Counted from the stretch's first letter, positions 1 to 7,679 are shown. The stretch is DNA of 13,116 bases from Candidatus Cloacimonadota bacterium (GCA_003647825.1 QMNP01000020.1:1-13116); one strand, 5' to 3'. Program-made: numbers and translations. The notes: generated by a model from the sequence alone, not told the origin.

Positions 1-932
1 ATCGGCTGCATCCAGGGATTGAATTTTTCTGCTTTAGTTCCAGGTAGAAATCCAATATCTTTTCCCAAAGGTGATACCGGTCTTGAGACTACTAATCTGG
101 TATAGCGGTTTTCCTCGACAACCTGGTTTAAACCTGCTGCTAAAGCGATAAGAGTTTTTCCAGTTCCAGCTTTTCCCACCAGGCTCACTAACTTTACTTC
201 AGGATCCATAAGCAGATCAAAAGACATAGTTTGCTCAATATTTCTGGAAGTTATTCCAAAAAGTTCCTGACCCTGATAATATTTTAGAGGATAGATAGTG
301 TTATTTTCTACAGAATATCTGGCAATAATACCATCTTCATCTTCCTCACTCTTGCAGAGAAGCACGAATTGATTTGGATAGATCTCCCCAAAATCATTTA
401 AAAGAAATTTCTTTTCTTCAAATTCCGCAATAGTTTCATCATCTAAGATCAGCTTCATGTAACCGCTGTAAAGTTCCGAAAAATTTATCTTATCTGTTTC
501 AAAATTTGCTGCTTCCAATCCTACAGCGTCTGCTTTTATTCGAACATTTGCATCTTTAGAAATCAGGATCACAGGAATTTTGGGATTCTGTTCTTTTATA
601 TATAGAGCTGTACCTATTATTAAATTGTCATTTGTATCTGTGATCAAAATATCGCTGGCAGTATCAGATACCTTGCGGCTAAGAACAACTTTGATTGTTC
701 CGCCATTTTCTGTTGCTACGCCTTTTCTTAAACTGCCTTTTCCACGCAGTTCATCCAGGAAACGGCCGATCTGTCTCGCATTTCGTCCTTTTTCATCTAC
801 GCTTTTCTTAAAGTTATCTACTTCTTCAATAACTGTGATTGGGATTACAACATCATTTTCATCAAACGAAAACATGCTCTGGGGATTATGAATAAGCACA
901 TTGGTATCCAATACAAAGATTTTTTTATTCAT
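1..932 (-). CDS. phoH: PIN-PhoH family ATPase, C-terminus cut by window edge
   Basis: The minus strand is open from an ATG at 930-932 to the window edge, giving 310 residues and part of the next codon. Residues about 4-140 form a PIN nuclease-like domain: it starts with the strand FVLDTNV (D9), has acidic E36/E37 in VIEEVDN, and D99/D102 in TDTND and D127 in SKD. After a linker of about 100 residues comes the PhoH ATPase core with a perfect Walker A, GKAGTGKT, at 253-260, then the PhoH-typical VVSRPVSPLGKDIGFLPG at 281-298. Walker B and the rest lie outside the window. PIN-PhoH proteins are cytosolic and are proposed to couple RNA unwinding to RNA cleavage; no specific target can be read here. 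An AGGAG lies about 8 nt upstream of the start on the minus strand. It is divergent from nusB, so it is probably transcribed alone. The architecture is certain; the symbol covers the family, not proven orthology with E. coli phoH. Confidence 0.95.
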   Translation of the reverse strand, partial: MNKKIFVLDTNVLIHNPQSMFSFDENDVVIPITVIEEVDNFKKSVDEKGRNARQIGRFLDELRGKGSLRKGVATENGGTIKVVLSRKVSDTASDILITDTNDNLIIGTALYIKEQNPKIPVILISKDANVRIKADAVGLEAANFETDKINFSELYSGYMKLILDDETIAEFEEKKFLLNDFGEIYPNQFVLLCKSEEDEDGIIARYSVENNTIYPLKYYQGQELFGITSRNIEQTMSFDLLMDPEVKLVSLVGKAGTGKTLIALAAGLNQVVEENRYTRLVVSRPVSPLGKDIGFLPGTKAEKFNPWMQP

Positions 933-968
933 ATAAGCTCCTAATTTTTATCAATTCATCTATGTTTT

Positions 969-996
969 CTTTTACTTTTATTCATTTTATTGTCAA
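969..996 (-). promoter_or_regulatory. Probable sigma-70-type promoter of the PIN-PhoH gene
   Basis: On the minus strand a perfect -35 box TTGACA (plus-strand 991-996) is followed after 16 nt by TAAAAG (plus-strand 969-974), a 4/6 match to TATAAT. This would start transcription near 962 and leave a leader of about 30 nt before the ATG at 932. It is a sequence match only, and AT-rich DNA makes -10-like words common. Confidence 0.4.
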
Positions 997-1120
997 ACAT
1001 AAAACGGAGTAAATTTCAAATGGCTTTAGAATCGTATCAAAATCAGTTAAAAATATCTTGCTTATAAGAAGAAGCTATTTTTCCTGACCTAAATAAGATA
1101 ATTAATAATTGGAGATATAA

Positions 1121-1549
1121 ATGGGGATCAGACGCAAAGGGCGGGAAATCGCATTGCAAACATTATATGCCATCGAATTTACAGATCATCAACATACAGA
1201 TTTAGAACATATTTTCCTGGGAAAATTGCAGGAAATTACCAATGCAAAAGATATACAAGCCGATAGCAAGATTTATGAATTCGCTCTGGAAATTGTAAGA
1301 AATACAATTCATCGCATTGATGAGATTGATAAAAAAATAGCTGAACATTCCACCAATTGGAAAGTGAATAAAATAGCTGACCTGGATAAAGCTGTGCTGC
1401 GAATTGCAGTCTATGAAATGATGTTCACAGCTACTGCACCAGCAATAATAATGAATGAAGCAATCGAAATTGCTAAAAAATTCTGTTCAGATAGTTCCAG
1501 TAAATTCGTTAATGGAATATTAAATTCGATAGCTGACGATCTAAAATAG
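1121..1549 (+). CDS. nusB: Transcription antitermination factor NusB
   Basis: This 142-residue protein has the normal length and the all-helical pattern of NusB. The N-terminus has the basic, RNA-contacting start RRKGREIALQTLYAIEF. The middle has KIADLDKAVLRIAVYEMMF and the C-terminus has AIIMNEAIEIAKKFCSDSSSKFVNGIL, both family hallmarks. NusB binds boxA RNA together with NusE (ribosomal protein S10) and lets RNA polymerase read through rRNA operons. The start is set by GGAG at 1111-1114, 6 nt before the ATG. A TATAAG at 1063-1068 could be its -10 box, but no good -35 is visible. It leads a three-gene cluster with a glycosyltransferase (10 nt downstream) and a radical SAM gene. Those neighbours are not functionally related, so the cluster is probably just shared transcription. 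Confidence 0.96.
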   Translation: MGIRRKGREIALQTLYAIEFTDHQHTDLEHIFLGKLQEITNAKDIQADSKIYEFALEIVRNTIHRIDEIDKKIAEHSTNWKVNKIADLDKAVLRIAVYEMMFTATAPAIIMNEAIEIAKKFCSDSSSKFVNGILNSIADDLK

Positions 1550-1559
1550 GAATTTCACC

Positions 1560-2453
1560 ATGAATACACTTAAATGCAGTATTGGTGTAATTGTTTATAA
1601 TGAAGCCGCCAATATTGGCAAATTATTAGAAAGCCTTTTATTTCAAAAATTAAAAGAAGTTACAATTGAAGAAATTATAGTTGTTTCCAGTGCCTGTACG
1701 GATGGTACAGATGATATAGTCCGTAGCTATGAATCAAAACACGACCATATTACACTAATAACTGAAGCAGAAAGAGGTGGCAAATCCTCAGCTATCAATA
1801 AGTTCATAAAAGCATCTGCATCTGATGTTTTAGTTATTGAAAGCGGAGATACGATTCCGGCAGAAGATACAGTAGAAAAAATGGTTTCTCCCTTCCTTGA
1901 TCCTAAAGTAGGAATGACCGGTGGCAGGCCAACTCCGGAAAATGATCCTTCTACTTTCGTTGGCTATGCTGTAAATCTTCTCTGGAACCTGCATCATGAA
2001 ATGGCCATGGTTTCTCCTAAATTGGGAGAGATGGTAGCTTTCAGGCGAATATTCGATGAGATTCCACCGGAAAGTGCAGTAGATGAAGCCAGTATTGAAG
2101 CAATTATAAAAGAGGCTGGTTTGGAACTGCGCTATATTCCTGATGCAATCGTTTATAATAAAGGACCAGAAAATATTAAAGATTTTATTAAACAGCGAAG
2201 ACGCATTGAAACAGGGCATCTCTGGTTAAAGGAATTTCAAAAATATGAAGTTATTTCTCAAGATTCCGGATTGCTGTTGAAGTTAGCTTGGAAAGAGTTC
2301 ACGAAAAGTCCTGGAAAAATTGTATTTCTTAAATTAACCGCACTCGTTGAGATCTGGAGTCGCTTTCTGGGCTGGTATGATTTTAAAATAAAAAAGAAAA
2401 ATCCTTTTAAATGGGATATTGCTGATTCCACTAAAAATCTTAATAGAGAATAA
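1560..2453 (+). CDS. Glycosyltransferase family 2 protein
   Basis: This 297-residue protein has a GT-A fold nucleotide-sugar transferase domain. Residues 6-14 (CSIGVIVYNE) form the first strand and nucleotide loop, and VVSSACTDGTDDIV (41-54) is the second conserved block. ESGDT (94-98) stands where the metal-binding DxD usually lies, so the first Asp is replaced by Glu. DE at 175-176 could provide the catalytic acid or base, and QRRRIETGH (212-220) matches the Q(R)RxRW-like acceptor motif of processive and lipid-acceptor GT2 enzymes. No clear transmembrane helix is seen, but the C-terminal third is rich in hydrophobic and basic residues and may sit on the membrane. An AGGA just before the ATG supports the start. 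The gene ends 1 nt before the radical SAM start, so the two are almost certainly cotranslated. Donor and acceptor cannot be told from sequence. Confidence 0.88.
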   Translation: MNTLKCSIGVIVYNEAANIGKLLESLLFQKLKEVTIEEIIVVSSACTDGTDDIVRSYESKHDHITLITEAERGGKSSAINKFIKASASDVLVIESGDTIPAEDTVEKMVSPFLDPKVGMTGGRPTPENDPSTFVGYAVNLLWNLHHEMAMVSPKLGEMVAFRRIFDEIPPESAVDEASIEAIIKEAGLELRYIPDAIVYNKGPENIKDFIKQRRRIETGHLWLKEFQKYEVISQDSGLLLKLAWKEFTKSPGKIVFLKLTALVEIWSRFLGWYDFKIKKKNPFKWDIADSTKNLNRE

Positions 2454-2454
2454 T

Positions 2455-3537
2455 ATGTTAGAAATTCTTCCTAAAATACTGTTATACAAGATGAATCGCA
2501 AATTCGGTTTCCCTCGAATTATGCCTATGAACTACACTTTAAGTCTGCTATATACCTGTAATTCACGTTGTAAAACCTGCAATATCTGGAAAAAGGAAGC
2601 TAAAAATCTATCTGTTTCAGAAATTGAGTATACATTCAGCAAAATTGGAAAAGCTCCTTACTGGGTAACGATAAGCGGGGGAGAGCCATTCTTACGCAAA
2701 GATCTACCAGAAATCTGCAAAGTAATTTACCGTAATTCACATCCGGCAATTTTGAATATTCCTTCTAATGGTATCCTTACAAATCAAATTGTTAAATTCG
2801 TTGATCAAATAACAGATAATTGTCCTAAAACACAAATTATCATTAATTTATCTATTGATGGAATTGAAGAGCAGCATGATAAGATCAGGCAGATTCCAGG
2901 AAATTATAAAAAAGTTGTAAATACTTATAATAAATTAAAGAAATTGAAAAAGAAAAATCTTTCAATTGGAATTCATACTGTAATTTCGAAATTTAATGTA
3001 AAAGATTTTAGTTACATAGCAAATACATTGATGGAGAAGAATCCTGATTCCTACATAACTGAAATAGCGGAAGAACGGAACGAACTGGACACAATGAATT
3101 CAGATATTACGCCGGACCAGCTTTCATATCGATCTGCTATTGATTTTCTGATACACCGGATTAAAAATGGAAAATTTAAAGGTATGAATAAGATTACTCA
3201 AGGTTTCCGCATAGAATATTATAATCTTGTAAAATCTATTTTGCGCGATAAGAAGCAGGTTATTCCATGTTATTCCGGTATAGCATCTGCTCAGATTTCC
3301 CCCGATGGTGATATTTGGAGCTGCTGTATAAAAGCAAATTCGTTGGGAAATCTTCGGAATCATGATTATGATTTTAAGCGGATCTGGTTTGGCAGAAGAG
3401 CACAAAAAGAACGTAAAACGATTATCAACAAAGAGTGCTACTGCCCTTTAGCAAATGCTTCCTACACAAATATGCTGATGGATATTCCCACATTGATACG
3501 AGTCTTTTATCGCAGCTTCATAAAATGGTGGAGTTAG
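2455..3537 (+). CDS. Radical SAM protein with SPASM-like C-terminal cysteines
   Basis: I chose the ATG at 2455 (360 residues), immediately after the glycosyltransferase stop. An in-frame ATG at 2419 would put 12 extra residues inside the previous gene. The 4Fe-4S/SAM-binding motif CxxxCxxC is at residues 35, 39 and 42 (CNSRCKTCNIW). SGGEP, at about 74-78, is the SAM-contacting glycine-rich motif, and INLSIDG follows near 130-136. The C-terminal part carries C272, then ISPDGDIWSCC (C290, C291) and CYC (C328, C330). This is the layout of a SPASM or twitch auxiliary cluster domain, including the typical 'SPDGxxxxC' phrase. Such enzymes use a 5'-deoxyadenosyl radical to modify peptides, lipids or sugars. 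The tight pairing with a GT2 enzyme suggests a glycan or lipid-linked substrate rather than a peptide. No precursor peptide is seen nearby. The family is certain; the substrate is unknown. Confidence 0.92.
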   Translation: MLEILPKILLYKMNRKFGFPRIMPMNYTLSLLYTCNSRCKTCNIWKKEAKNLSVSEIEYTFSKIGKAPYWVTISGGEPFLRKDLPEICKVIYRNSHPAILNIPSNGILTNQIVKFVDQITDNCPKTQIIINLSIDGIEEQHDKIRQIPGNYKKVVNTYNKLKKLKKKNLSIGIHTVISKFNVKDFSYIANTLMEKNPDSYITEIAEERNELDTMNSDITPDQLSYRSAIDFLIHRIKNGKFKGMNKITQGFRIEYYNLVKSILRDKKQVIPCYSGIASAQISPDGDIWSCCIKANSLGNLRNHDYDFKRIWFGRRAQKERKTIINKECYCPLANASYTNMLMDIPTLIRVFYRSFIKWWS

Positions 3538-3650
3538 AAGCGGTTACAATTTCCCTTAGTGAAGTCTCGTGCAAAGCGATCATTTCAAGAATTATATTGA
3601 TGCTATGCCTGAAAGGGGAAACGTAGAATAGCAAGATGAATGTTGATTTT

Positions 3651-3694
3651 GTCTTTCTGAGGATGAACTTACATATGCATTCGACGAAGAATCT
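3651..3694 (+). repeat. Degenerate copy of a TCTGAG/CGAAGAATCT-type intergenic repeat
   Basis: GTCTTTCTGAGGA (3651-3663) and CGACGAAGAATCT (3682-3694) resemble the two ends of a dispersed intergenic repeat, of the form GTCATTCTGAG...GCGAAGAATCT, that I recall from many bacterial genomes. The middle is diverged and longer than usual. Assignment rests on memory of that motif and on its place in a gene-free region. Only one copy is in this window, so repetition cannot be shown here. Confidence 0.35.
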
Positions 3695-3701
3695 ACTTTC
3701 T

Positions 3702-3727
3702 CGTTTCTAACTTTCCAGTTGGGAATG
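3702..3727. repeat. REP-like hairpin, 11-bp stem with TTCC loop
   Basis: CGTTTCTAACT (3702-3712), loop TTCC (3713-3716) and AGTTGGGAATG (3717-3727) can form an uninterrupted 11-bp stem as RNA if four G-U pairs are allowed. The GGGAATGCA-type arm resembles dispersed 'CGTTCCC...GGGAATGCA' palindromes known from several phyla. There is no T-tract, so it is not an obvious terminator. A TCC-containing loop is also seen in the REP hairpins at the right end of the window, although the stem differs. Confidence 0.45.
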
Positions 3728-3905
3728 CAATAACATCCAAAGCTTCTTCTTCTTATATAGTCTGTTCTCAACTCAAGTTTTCGCAAGAAAAATATAAGAA
3801 TGCCGAATTCTTAAGTCGAGTCCAGCAAATTCTTCCCCCACAAACTATTTGACATCATAAACCGTCCCATTTTTTTGAATTCGAATAAATTAGAGGAATT
3901 ATTAA

Positions 3906-4835
3906 ATGAGTATTAACGCCGAATCATACGAAGGAATTGATTATTGCCAGCAATGCGGCAGCAAGCTGGAATTAAAAGATGATCATGAAGAAAAACTGCG
4001 GCCTAAATGCCCTAATTGCGGATTTACTTATTATAAAAATCCAATACCGGCTTCAGCTTGTGTAATTTTAAATGATGATAACGAGGTAGTTGTTATTAAA
4101 CGAAAGTTCGAACCTAATGCAGGTGGATGGGCACTTCCCAGCGGTTACATCGAAATTGATCAGAATCCCGAAGAATGTGCTGTTGATGAGATGTGGGAAG
4201 AAACCGGTCTGGAAGGTCAAGTTGAACGATTCCTGGGTTATTTCTCGGATTATTCTCCAATCTATGAAAAAGTTATTTCGTTTGGTTTTCTTATGAAGAT
4301 CATCGGAGGTGAGCTTCGTGCAGGTGATGACGCTGTCGAAGCACGGTTCGTGGCTCTTGATAAATTACCGGAAATTGTGTTCCCTTCGCATGTTGCTTTC
4401 CTGGACAAAGTGAAGATACTTAGCCGCGAAGAACACGAAGGTTCGCTAAGAAAAGCAACAGCTCTTTTGTATAAAGATGAAGTCTATAAAATTGTGGGAG
4501 CAGCCATAGAAGTGCACAAAGAACTGGGAAATGGATATTTGGAATCAGTTTATGAAGAAGCAATGAAAATTGTTTCTACTGATCGAGATATTCCATTTGA
4601 TACGCAAGTTAAAATCCCAGTTTATTTTAAGGGTAATAAACTTGAAAAACAATTTATCGCAGACTATGTAGGCTATGATAAAATTATAGTTGAATTCAAG
4701 TGCATTCCTAAAATAACCAATGTTGAAGCTGCCCAACTTTTGAATTACCTGAAAGCAACAGGTATGCAGGTTGGGGTGCTTATAAATTTTGGAAGTCGTG
4801 GAAAACTGGAATGGAGAAGATACATTAGAACGTAA
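3906..4835 (+). CDS. Zinc-ribbon Nudix hydrolase fused to a GxxExxY domain
   Basis: One uninterrupted frame of 309 residues joins two proteins usually encoded separately. Residues 14-38 are a zinc ribbon (C14, C17, C35, C38), as in ADP-ribose/NADH pyrophosphatase-like Nudix enzymes. Residues about 46-170 are the Nudix fold. The Nudix box starts at G80 and keeps the metal-binding E95, E98, E99 and G101. However, the usual first Glu is Q86 and the usual Arg before E95 is D94. From about residue 186 (LLYKDEVYKIVGAAIEVHKELG) there is a full GxxExxY domain: the name motif GYLESVY (210-216), then D253 in IADY and E263-x-K265 in VEFK, the D...ExK core of PD-(D/E)XK nuclease-like folds. The Nudix half should hydrolyse a nucleoside diphosphate-linked compound; GxxExxY proteins have no known function. 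The second domain begins just where free GxxExxY proteins start, which suggests loss of a stop codon or an in-frame insertion. AGAGGA upstream supports the start. Confidence 0.9.
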   Translation: MSINAESYEGIDYCQQCGSKLELKDDHEEKLRPKCPNCGFTYYKNPIPASACVILNDDNEVVVIKRKFEPNAGGWALPSGYIEIDQNPEECAVDEMWEETGLEGQVERFLGYFSDYSPIYEKVISFGFLMKIIGGELRAGDDAVEARFVALDKLPEIVFPSHVAFLDKVKILSREEHEGSLRKATALLYKDEVYKIVGAAIEVHKELGNGYLESVYEEAMKIVSTDRDIPFDTQVKIPVYFKGNKLEKQFIADYVGYDKIIVEFKCIPKITNVEAAQLLNYLKATGMQVGVLINFGSRGKLEWRRYIRT

Positions 4836-4926
4836 TATGTATCTTTTTCTAAAACATATAAATAGCTGTTTGATAATATTTTGTTTTTTGATTAGAAATA
4901 TGTCACTTATACAGCTTAATAATATG

Positions 4927-4953
4927 AACACAAATCTTCGTGGATTTTGTGTT
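4927..4953. repeat. Hairpin in the tail after the GxxExxY domain
   Basis: AACACAAA-TC (4927-4936) pairs with GA-T-TTTGTGTT (4943-4953) around a TTCGTG loop, giving 10 bp with one bulged T (4945). No T-run follows, so a terminator is unlikely. It lies 92 bp after the Nudix-GxxExxY stop and forms part of a compact repeat tail that runs to 5010. Confidence 0.45.
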
Positions 4954-4959
4954 CCAGCA

Positions 4960-5010
4960 GCTAAGACATTAAACGAAAACCTTAGTGTTTCTTGGTGTTC
5001 TTAGCGGCTA
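4960..5010. repeat. Tandem TTAGTGTT-like tail ending before valS
   Basis: CTTAGTGTTT, CTTGGTGTT and CTTAGCGGC (4981-5008) are three successive imperfect copies of a word of about 9 nt. GCTAAGA (4960-4966) and TCTTAGC (4999-5005) form a perfect 7-bp inverted repeat enclosing most of it. I recall similar 'CTTxGTGTTCTTAGCGGCTAA' strings in intergenic DNA of many genomes, including beside GxxExxY genes. It ends about 14 nt before the valS start. Its function is unknown, and it could simply be a dispersed repeat. Confidence 0.4.
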
Positions 5011-5023
5011 AAAGGATTAAGAA

Positions 5024-7675
5024 ATGGAAATAAATAAAAATTACGAACCTCAAAAGATTGAGAAGAAATGGTATAAATTCTGGTTGGAGAATGGTTATTT
5101 CACACCGGAAATTGATAAAACAAAAAAACCGTACACGATATTAATACCACCACCAAATGTTACTGGTATTTTACATATGGGTCACGTTTTAAATAACACC
5201 CTTCAGGATGTAATGATCCGCTACAAGCGCATGACAGGAATTCCCACACTTTGGATCCCTGGAGTAGATCATGCCGGTATTGCTACCCAGAACGTTGTAG
5301 AAAAAGAGTTGGCAAAAGAAGGTAAAACTCGCCATGACATAGGCAGGGAAGAGCTGGTAAGTCGCGTTTGGAAATGGAAAGAACAAAAGGGCGGACGAAT
5401 TATTGAGCAACTTAAGCAGCTTGGTTGTTCCTGCGATTGGACTAAACAGCGTTTTACAATGGATAAAGGTCTTTCAGATTCTGTTAAAGAAGTATTTATA
5501 AGCTTGTATGAAAAAGATTTGATCTATAAAGGGAAGCGGATCATCAACTGGTGTCCACGCTGTGTAACTGCCCTGGCGAATGATGAAGTTGAATACGAAG
5601 ATGAAAAGGGTCATATGTGGCATATTCGCTATCCATTTTCAGATGGAAGCGGATCTCTTTCTGTTGCCACAACACGACCGGAAACAATGCTGGGTGATAC
5701 AGCAGTAGCTATTCATCCAGAAGATGAACGATATAAACATCTGATTGGGAAAATGGTTAAGCTTCCTCTTACCGACCGTGAGATCCCTGTAATTGCAGAT
5801 GAATATGTGGATAAAGAATTCGGCAGCGGTTTCGTTAAAATTACTCCCGCTCACGATCCAAACGATTATGAAGTTGGAATGCGTCATAACCTGGAACAGA
5901 TAATTATTATGGATGAACATGGCGTTATGAATGAAGCTGCAGGAAACGATTTTACAGGTTTGAATAGATTTGAATGTAGAGATAAAATTGTTAAAATGCT
6001 GAAAGATCAGGATCTGCTGGAAAAGATCGAAGATCATGATCACTCGGTAGGACAATGTTATCGTTGTGATACCGTAATAGAACCTTATCTTTCTGATCAG
6101 TGGTTCGTTAAAATGCAGCCTTTGGCTAAGCCTGCCATCAAAGTTGTTAAAGACGGTAGAGTTAAATTCCAGCCGGAACGCTGGACAAAGGTTTACTATC
6201 ACTGGATGGAGAACGTTCGAGACTGGTGCATTTCCCGTCAGATCTGGTGGGGACACCGTATTCCAGCCTATTACTGTGAAGAATGTAATGAAATGATCGT
6301 AGCCAAAGAAATGCCGGATAAATGTTCTAAATGCGGAAATGACAAATTCCGACAGGATGAAGACGTATTGGATACCTGGTTCAGCAGCTGGTTATGGCCT
6401 TTCAGCACAATGGGCTGGCCCAAAAACACTGAAGAACTGGAATATTTTCTTCCCACAAATCTACTGATAACGGCACCGGGAATAATTTATCTCTGGGTAG
6501 CACGCATGATAATGGCAACTTTGGAATTCCAGAATAAAATTCCTTTTGATACAGTTCTCTTGCACGGTATGGTCTTAGATGAGCATGGAATAAAGATGAG
6601 TAAATCTCTGGGAAATTCTCCCGATCCTATCCATATTATAGAAGAAGTTGGCGCCGATGCCCTTCGTTTCAGCATGATCTTCAATACACCAAAAGGACAG
6701 GACAGTTATTATTCAGCATCAATTTTGGAGATCGGTCGAAATTTCGCCAATAAGATCTGGAATGCTTACCGTTTTATGATGATGAATGTTGAGAAGATCG
6801 AAGGACTTCCAAAGAGAGAGAAACTGAAACTGGAATTAGCTGATAAGTGGATATACAGCCGATTAAATCAAGTTATCGCAGACGTAACAAGTGAATACGA
6901 AAATCTTCGTATGAATGATGCATCATCAGCCTTAATGGATTTCATTTGGAAAGAGTTCTGCAGTTGGTATCTGGAACTTTCTAAAGATCGCATTTATAAT
7001 GATGAAGACAAAGCAGGTCAATTAACAGCTAAATATATTCTTCTAGATGTTTTCCAGACTTCAATGCGTCTTTTGCAGCCGATAATGCCGCATATTGCTG
7101 AAGAAATCTGGCAGGGAATAAAACATTATTTCCCAATGCAGGAAAAATCTATTATCATTGCAGATTTTCCAAAGAAAAATGAAGAGATGATCAATACAAA
7201 GATCGATAAAGATATGCAGCTTATCCAGGATGCTATTACTGGAACTCGAAATTTGAGAAAACAGGTTAACTTATCTCCTGGTAAAGAAGTAGCAATTTCC
7301 ATAAATGTAGCATCGGACAAACAAATTGGTTTAATAGAAAAATATAAAAACTATTTTTTGAAATTAGCAAGGGTTTCAGAATTGAATATTGCTGCAAATT
7401 TACAAAAGCCACATTCATCTATTGCAGCGGTTGTGCAAGATATCGAGATTTATCTTCCATTGGAAGGTTTGATCGATCTGGAAGCGGAACGTTCCAAACT
7501 GGAAAAACAACTTGCCAAGTTGGAAAAAGAGCTAAAAGTAATCTCAGGTAAATTAAATAATAAGAAGTTTGTAGATAATGCACCAGAGAAGATCGTTGAA
7601 AAAGAAAAAGAGAAATTCAATGAGATCGAGACGAAAGTAATCAAAACCAGAGAACTTCTCGCTGGTTTAAAATAG
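5024..7675 (+). CDS. valS: Valine--tRNA ligase
   Basis: This complete class I aminoacyl-tRNA synthetase of 883 residues has the usual bacterial ValRS length. The Rossmann fold opens with PPPNVTGILHMGH, whose HIGH signature is HMGH at 51-54. A Cys pair WCPRC (C177, C180) follows. TTRPETMLGDTAVAIHPEDERY opens the CP1 editing domain that removes mischarged threonine. C345/C348 (CYRC), DWCISRQIWWGHRIPAY (about 400-416) and a zinc ribbon CEEC/CSKC (C418, C421, C434, C437) complete the connective region. KMSKS is at 524-528, then the helical anticodon-binding domain. The C-terminal 70 residues (about 812-883) are the Lys/Glu-rich coiled-coil arm that grips tRNA. It charges tRNA-Val with valine in the cytosol. 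AAAGGA about 9 nt before the ATG supports the start. No T-box leader is visible; regulation is not evident. Confidence 0.98.
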   Translation: MEINKNYEPQKIEKKWYKFWLENGYFTPEIDKTKKPYTILIPPPNVTGILHMGHVLNNTLQDVMIRYKRMTGIPTLWIPGVDHAGIATQNVVEKELAKEGKTRHDIGREELVSRVWKWKEQKGGRIIEQLKQLGCSCDWTKQRFTMDKGLSDSVKEVFISLYEKDLIYKGKRIINWCPRCVTALANDEVEYEDEKGHMWHIRYPFSDGSGSLSVATTRPETMLGDTAVAIHPEDERYKHLIGKMVKLPLTDREIPVIADEYVDKEFGSGFVKITPAHDPNDYEVGMRHNLEQIIIMDEHGVMNEAAGNDFTGLNRFECRDKIVKMLKDQDLLEKIEDHDHSVGQCYRCDTVIEPYLSDQWFVKMQPLAKPAIKVVKDGRVKFQPERWTKVYYHWMENVRDWCISRQIWWGHRIPAYYCEECNEMIVAKEMPDKCSKCGNDKFRQDEDVLDTWFSSWLWPFSTMGWPKNTEELEYFLPTNLLITAPGIIYLWVARMIMATLEFQNKIPFDTVLLHGMVLDEHGIKMSKSLGNSPDPIHIIEEVGADALRFSMIFNTPKGQDSYYSASILEIGRNFANKIWNAYRFMMMNVEKIEGLPKREKLKLELADKWIYSRLNQVIADVTSEYENLRMNDASSALMDFIWKEFCSWYLELSKDRIYNDEDKAGQLTAKYILLDVFQTSMRLLQPIMPHIAEEIWQGIKHYFPMQEKSIIIADFPKKNEEMINTKIDKDMQLIQDAITGTRNLRKQVNLSPGKEVAISINVASDKQIGLIEKYKNYFLKLARVSELNIAANLQKPHSSIAAVVQDIEIYLPLEGLIDLEAERSKLEKQLAKLEKELKVISGKLNNKKFVDNAPEKIVEKEKEKFNEIETKVIKTRELLAGLK

Positions 7676-7679
7676 TTAT

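Larger units (their letters stand above)
3538..3905. other. 368-bp gene-free intergenic region with degenerate repeats
   Basis: No credible gene is present; the small open frames here have no ribosome binding site or recognisable family. The region contains a degenerate TCTGAG...CGAAGAATCT repeat (3651-3694) and a REP-like hairpin (3702-3727). A perfect TTGACA at 3849-3854 would make a good -35 for the Nudix gene, but the sequence 16-20 nt downstream is a T-run without a convincing -10. AGAGGA, about 9 nt before the ATG at 3906, is the Nudix ribosome binding site. No T-tract terminator was found after the radical SAM gene. Confidence 0.6.

Noticed and set aside
580..891. Plus-strand open frame of 103 residues
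   Set aside because: It is antisense to the PIN-PhoH gene, whose family motifs are unmistakable.
2419..2454. Upstream start for the radical SAM gene
   Set aside because: It would overlap the glycosyltransferase by 35 nt; the ATG at 2455 sits right after the stop and suits coupled translation.
3550..3621. TTTCCC...GGGAAA inverted repeat
   Set aside because: Only 6 bp with arms 60 nt apart; this is expected by chance.
3592..3786. Minus-strand open frame of 64 residues in the intergenic gap
   Set aside because: It reads through the degenerate repeats, is Ser-rich and of low complexity, and has no ribosome binding site or known family.
4789..5004. Plus-strand open frame of 71 residues before valS
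   Set aside because: It starts inside the GxxExxY domain in another frame and consists mainly of the repeat tail.
4933..5023. T-box or other tRNA-responsive leader before valS
   Set aside because: No T-box sequence, specifier loop or terminator/antiterminator pair is visible; the stretch is a repeat tail.
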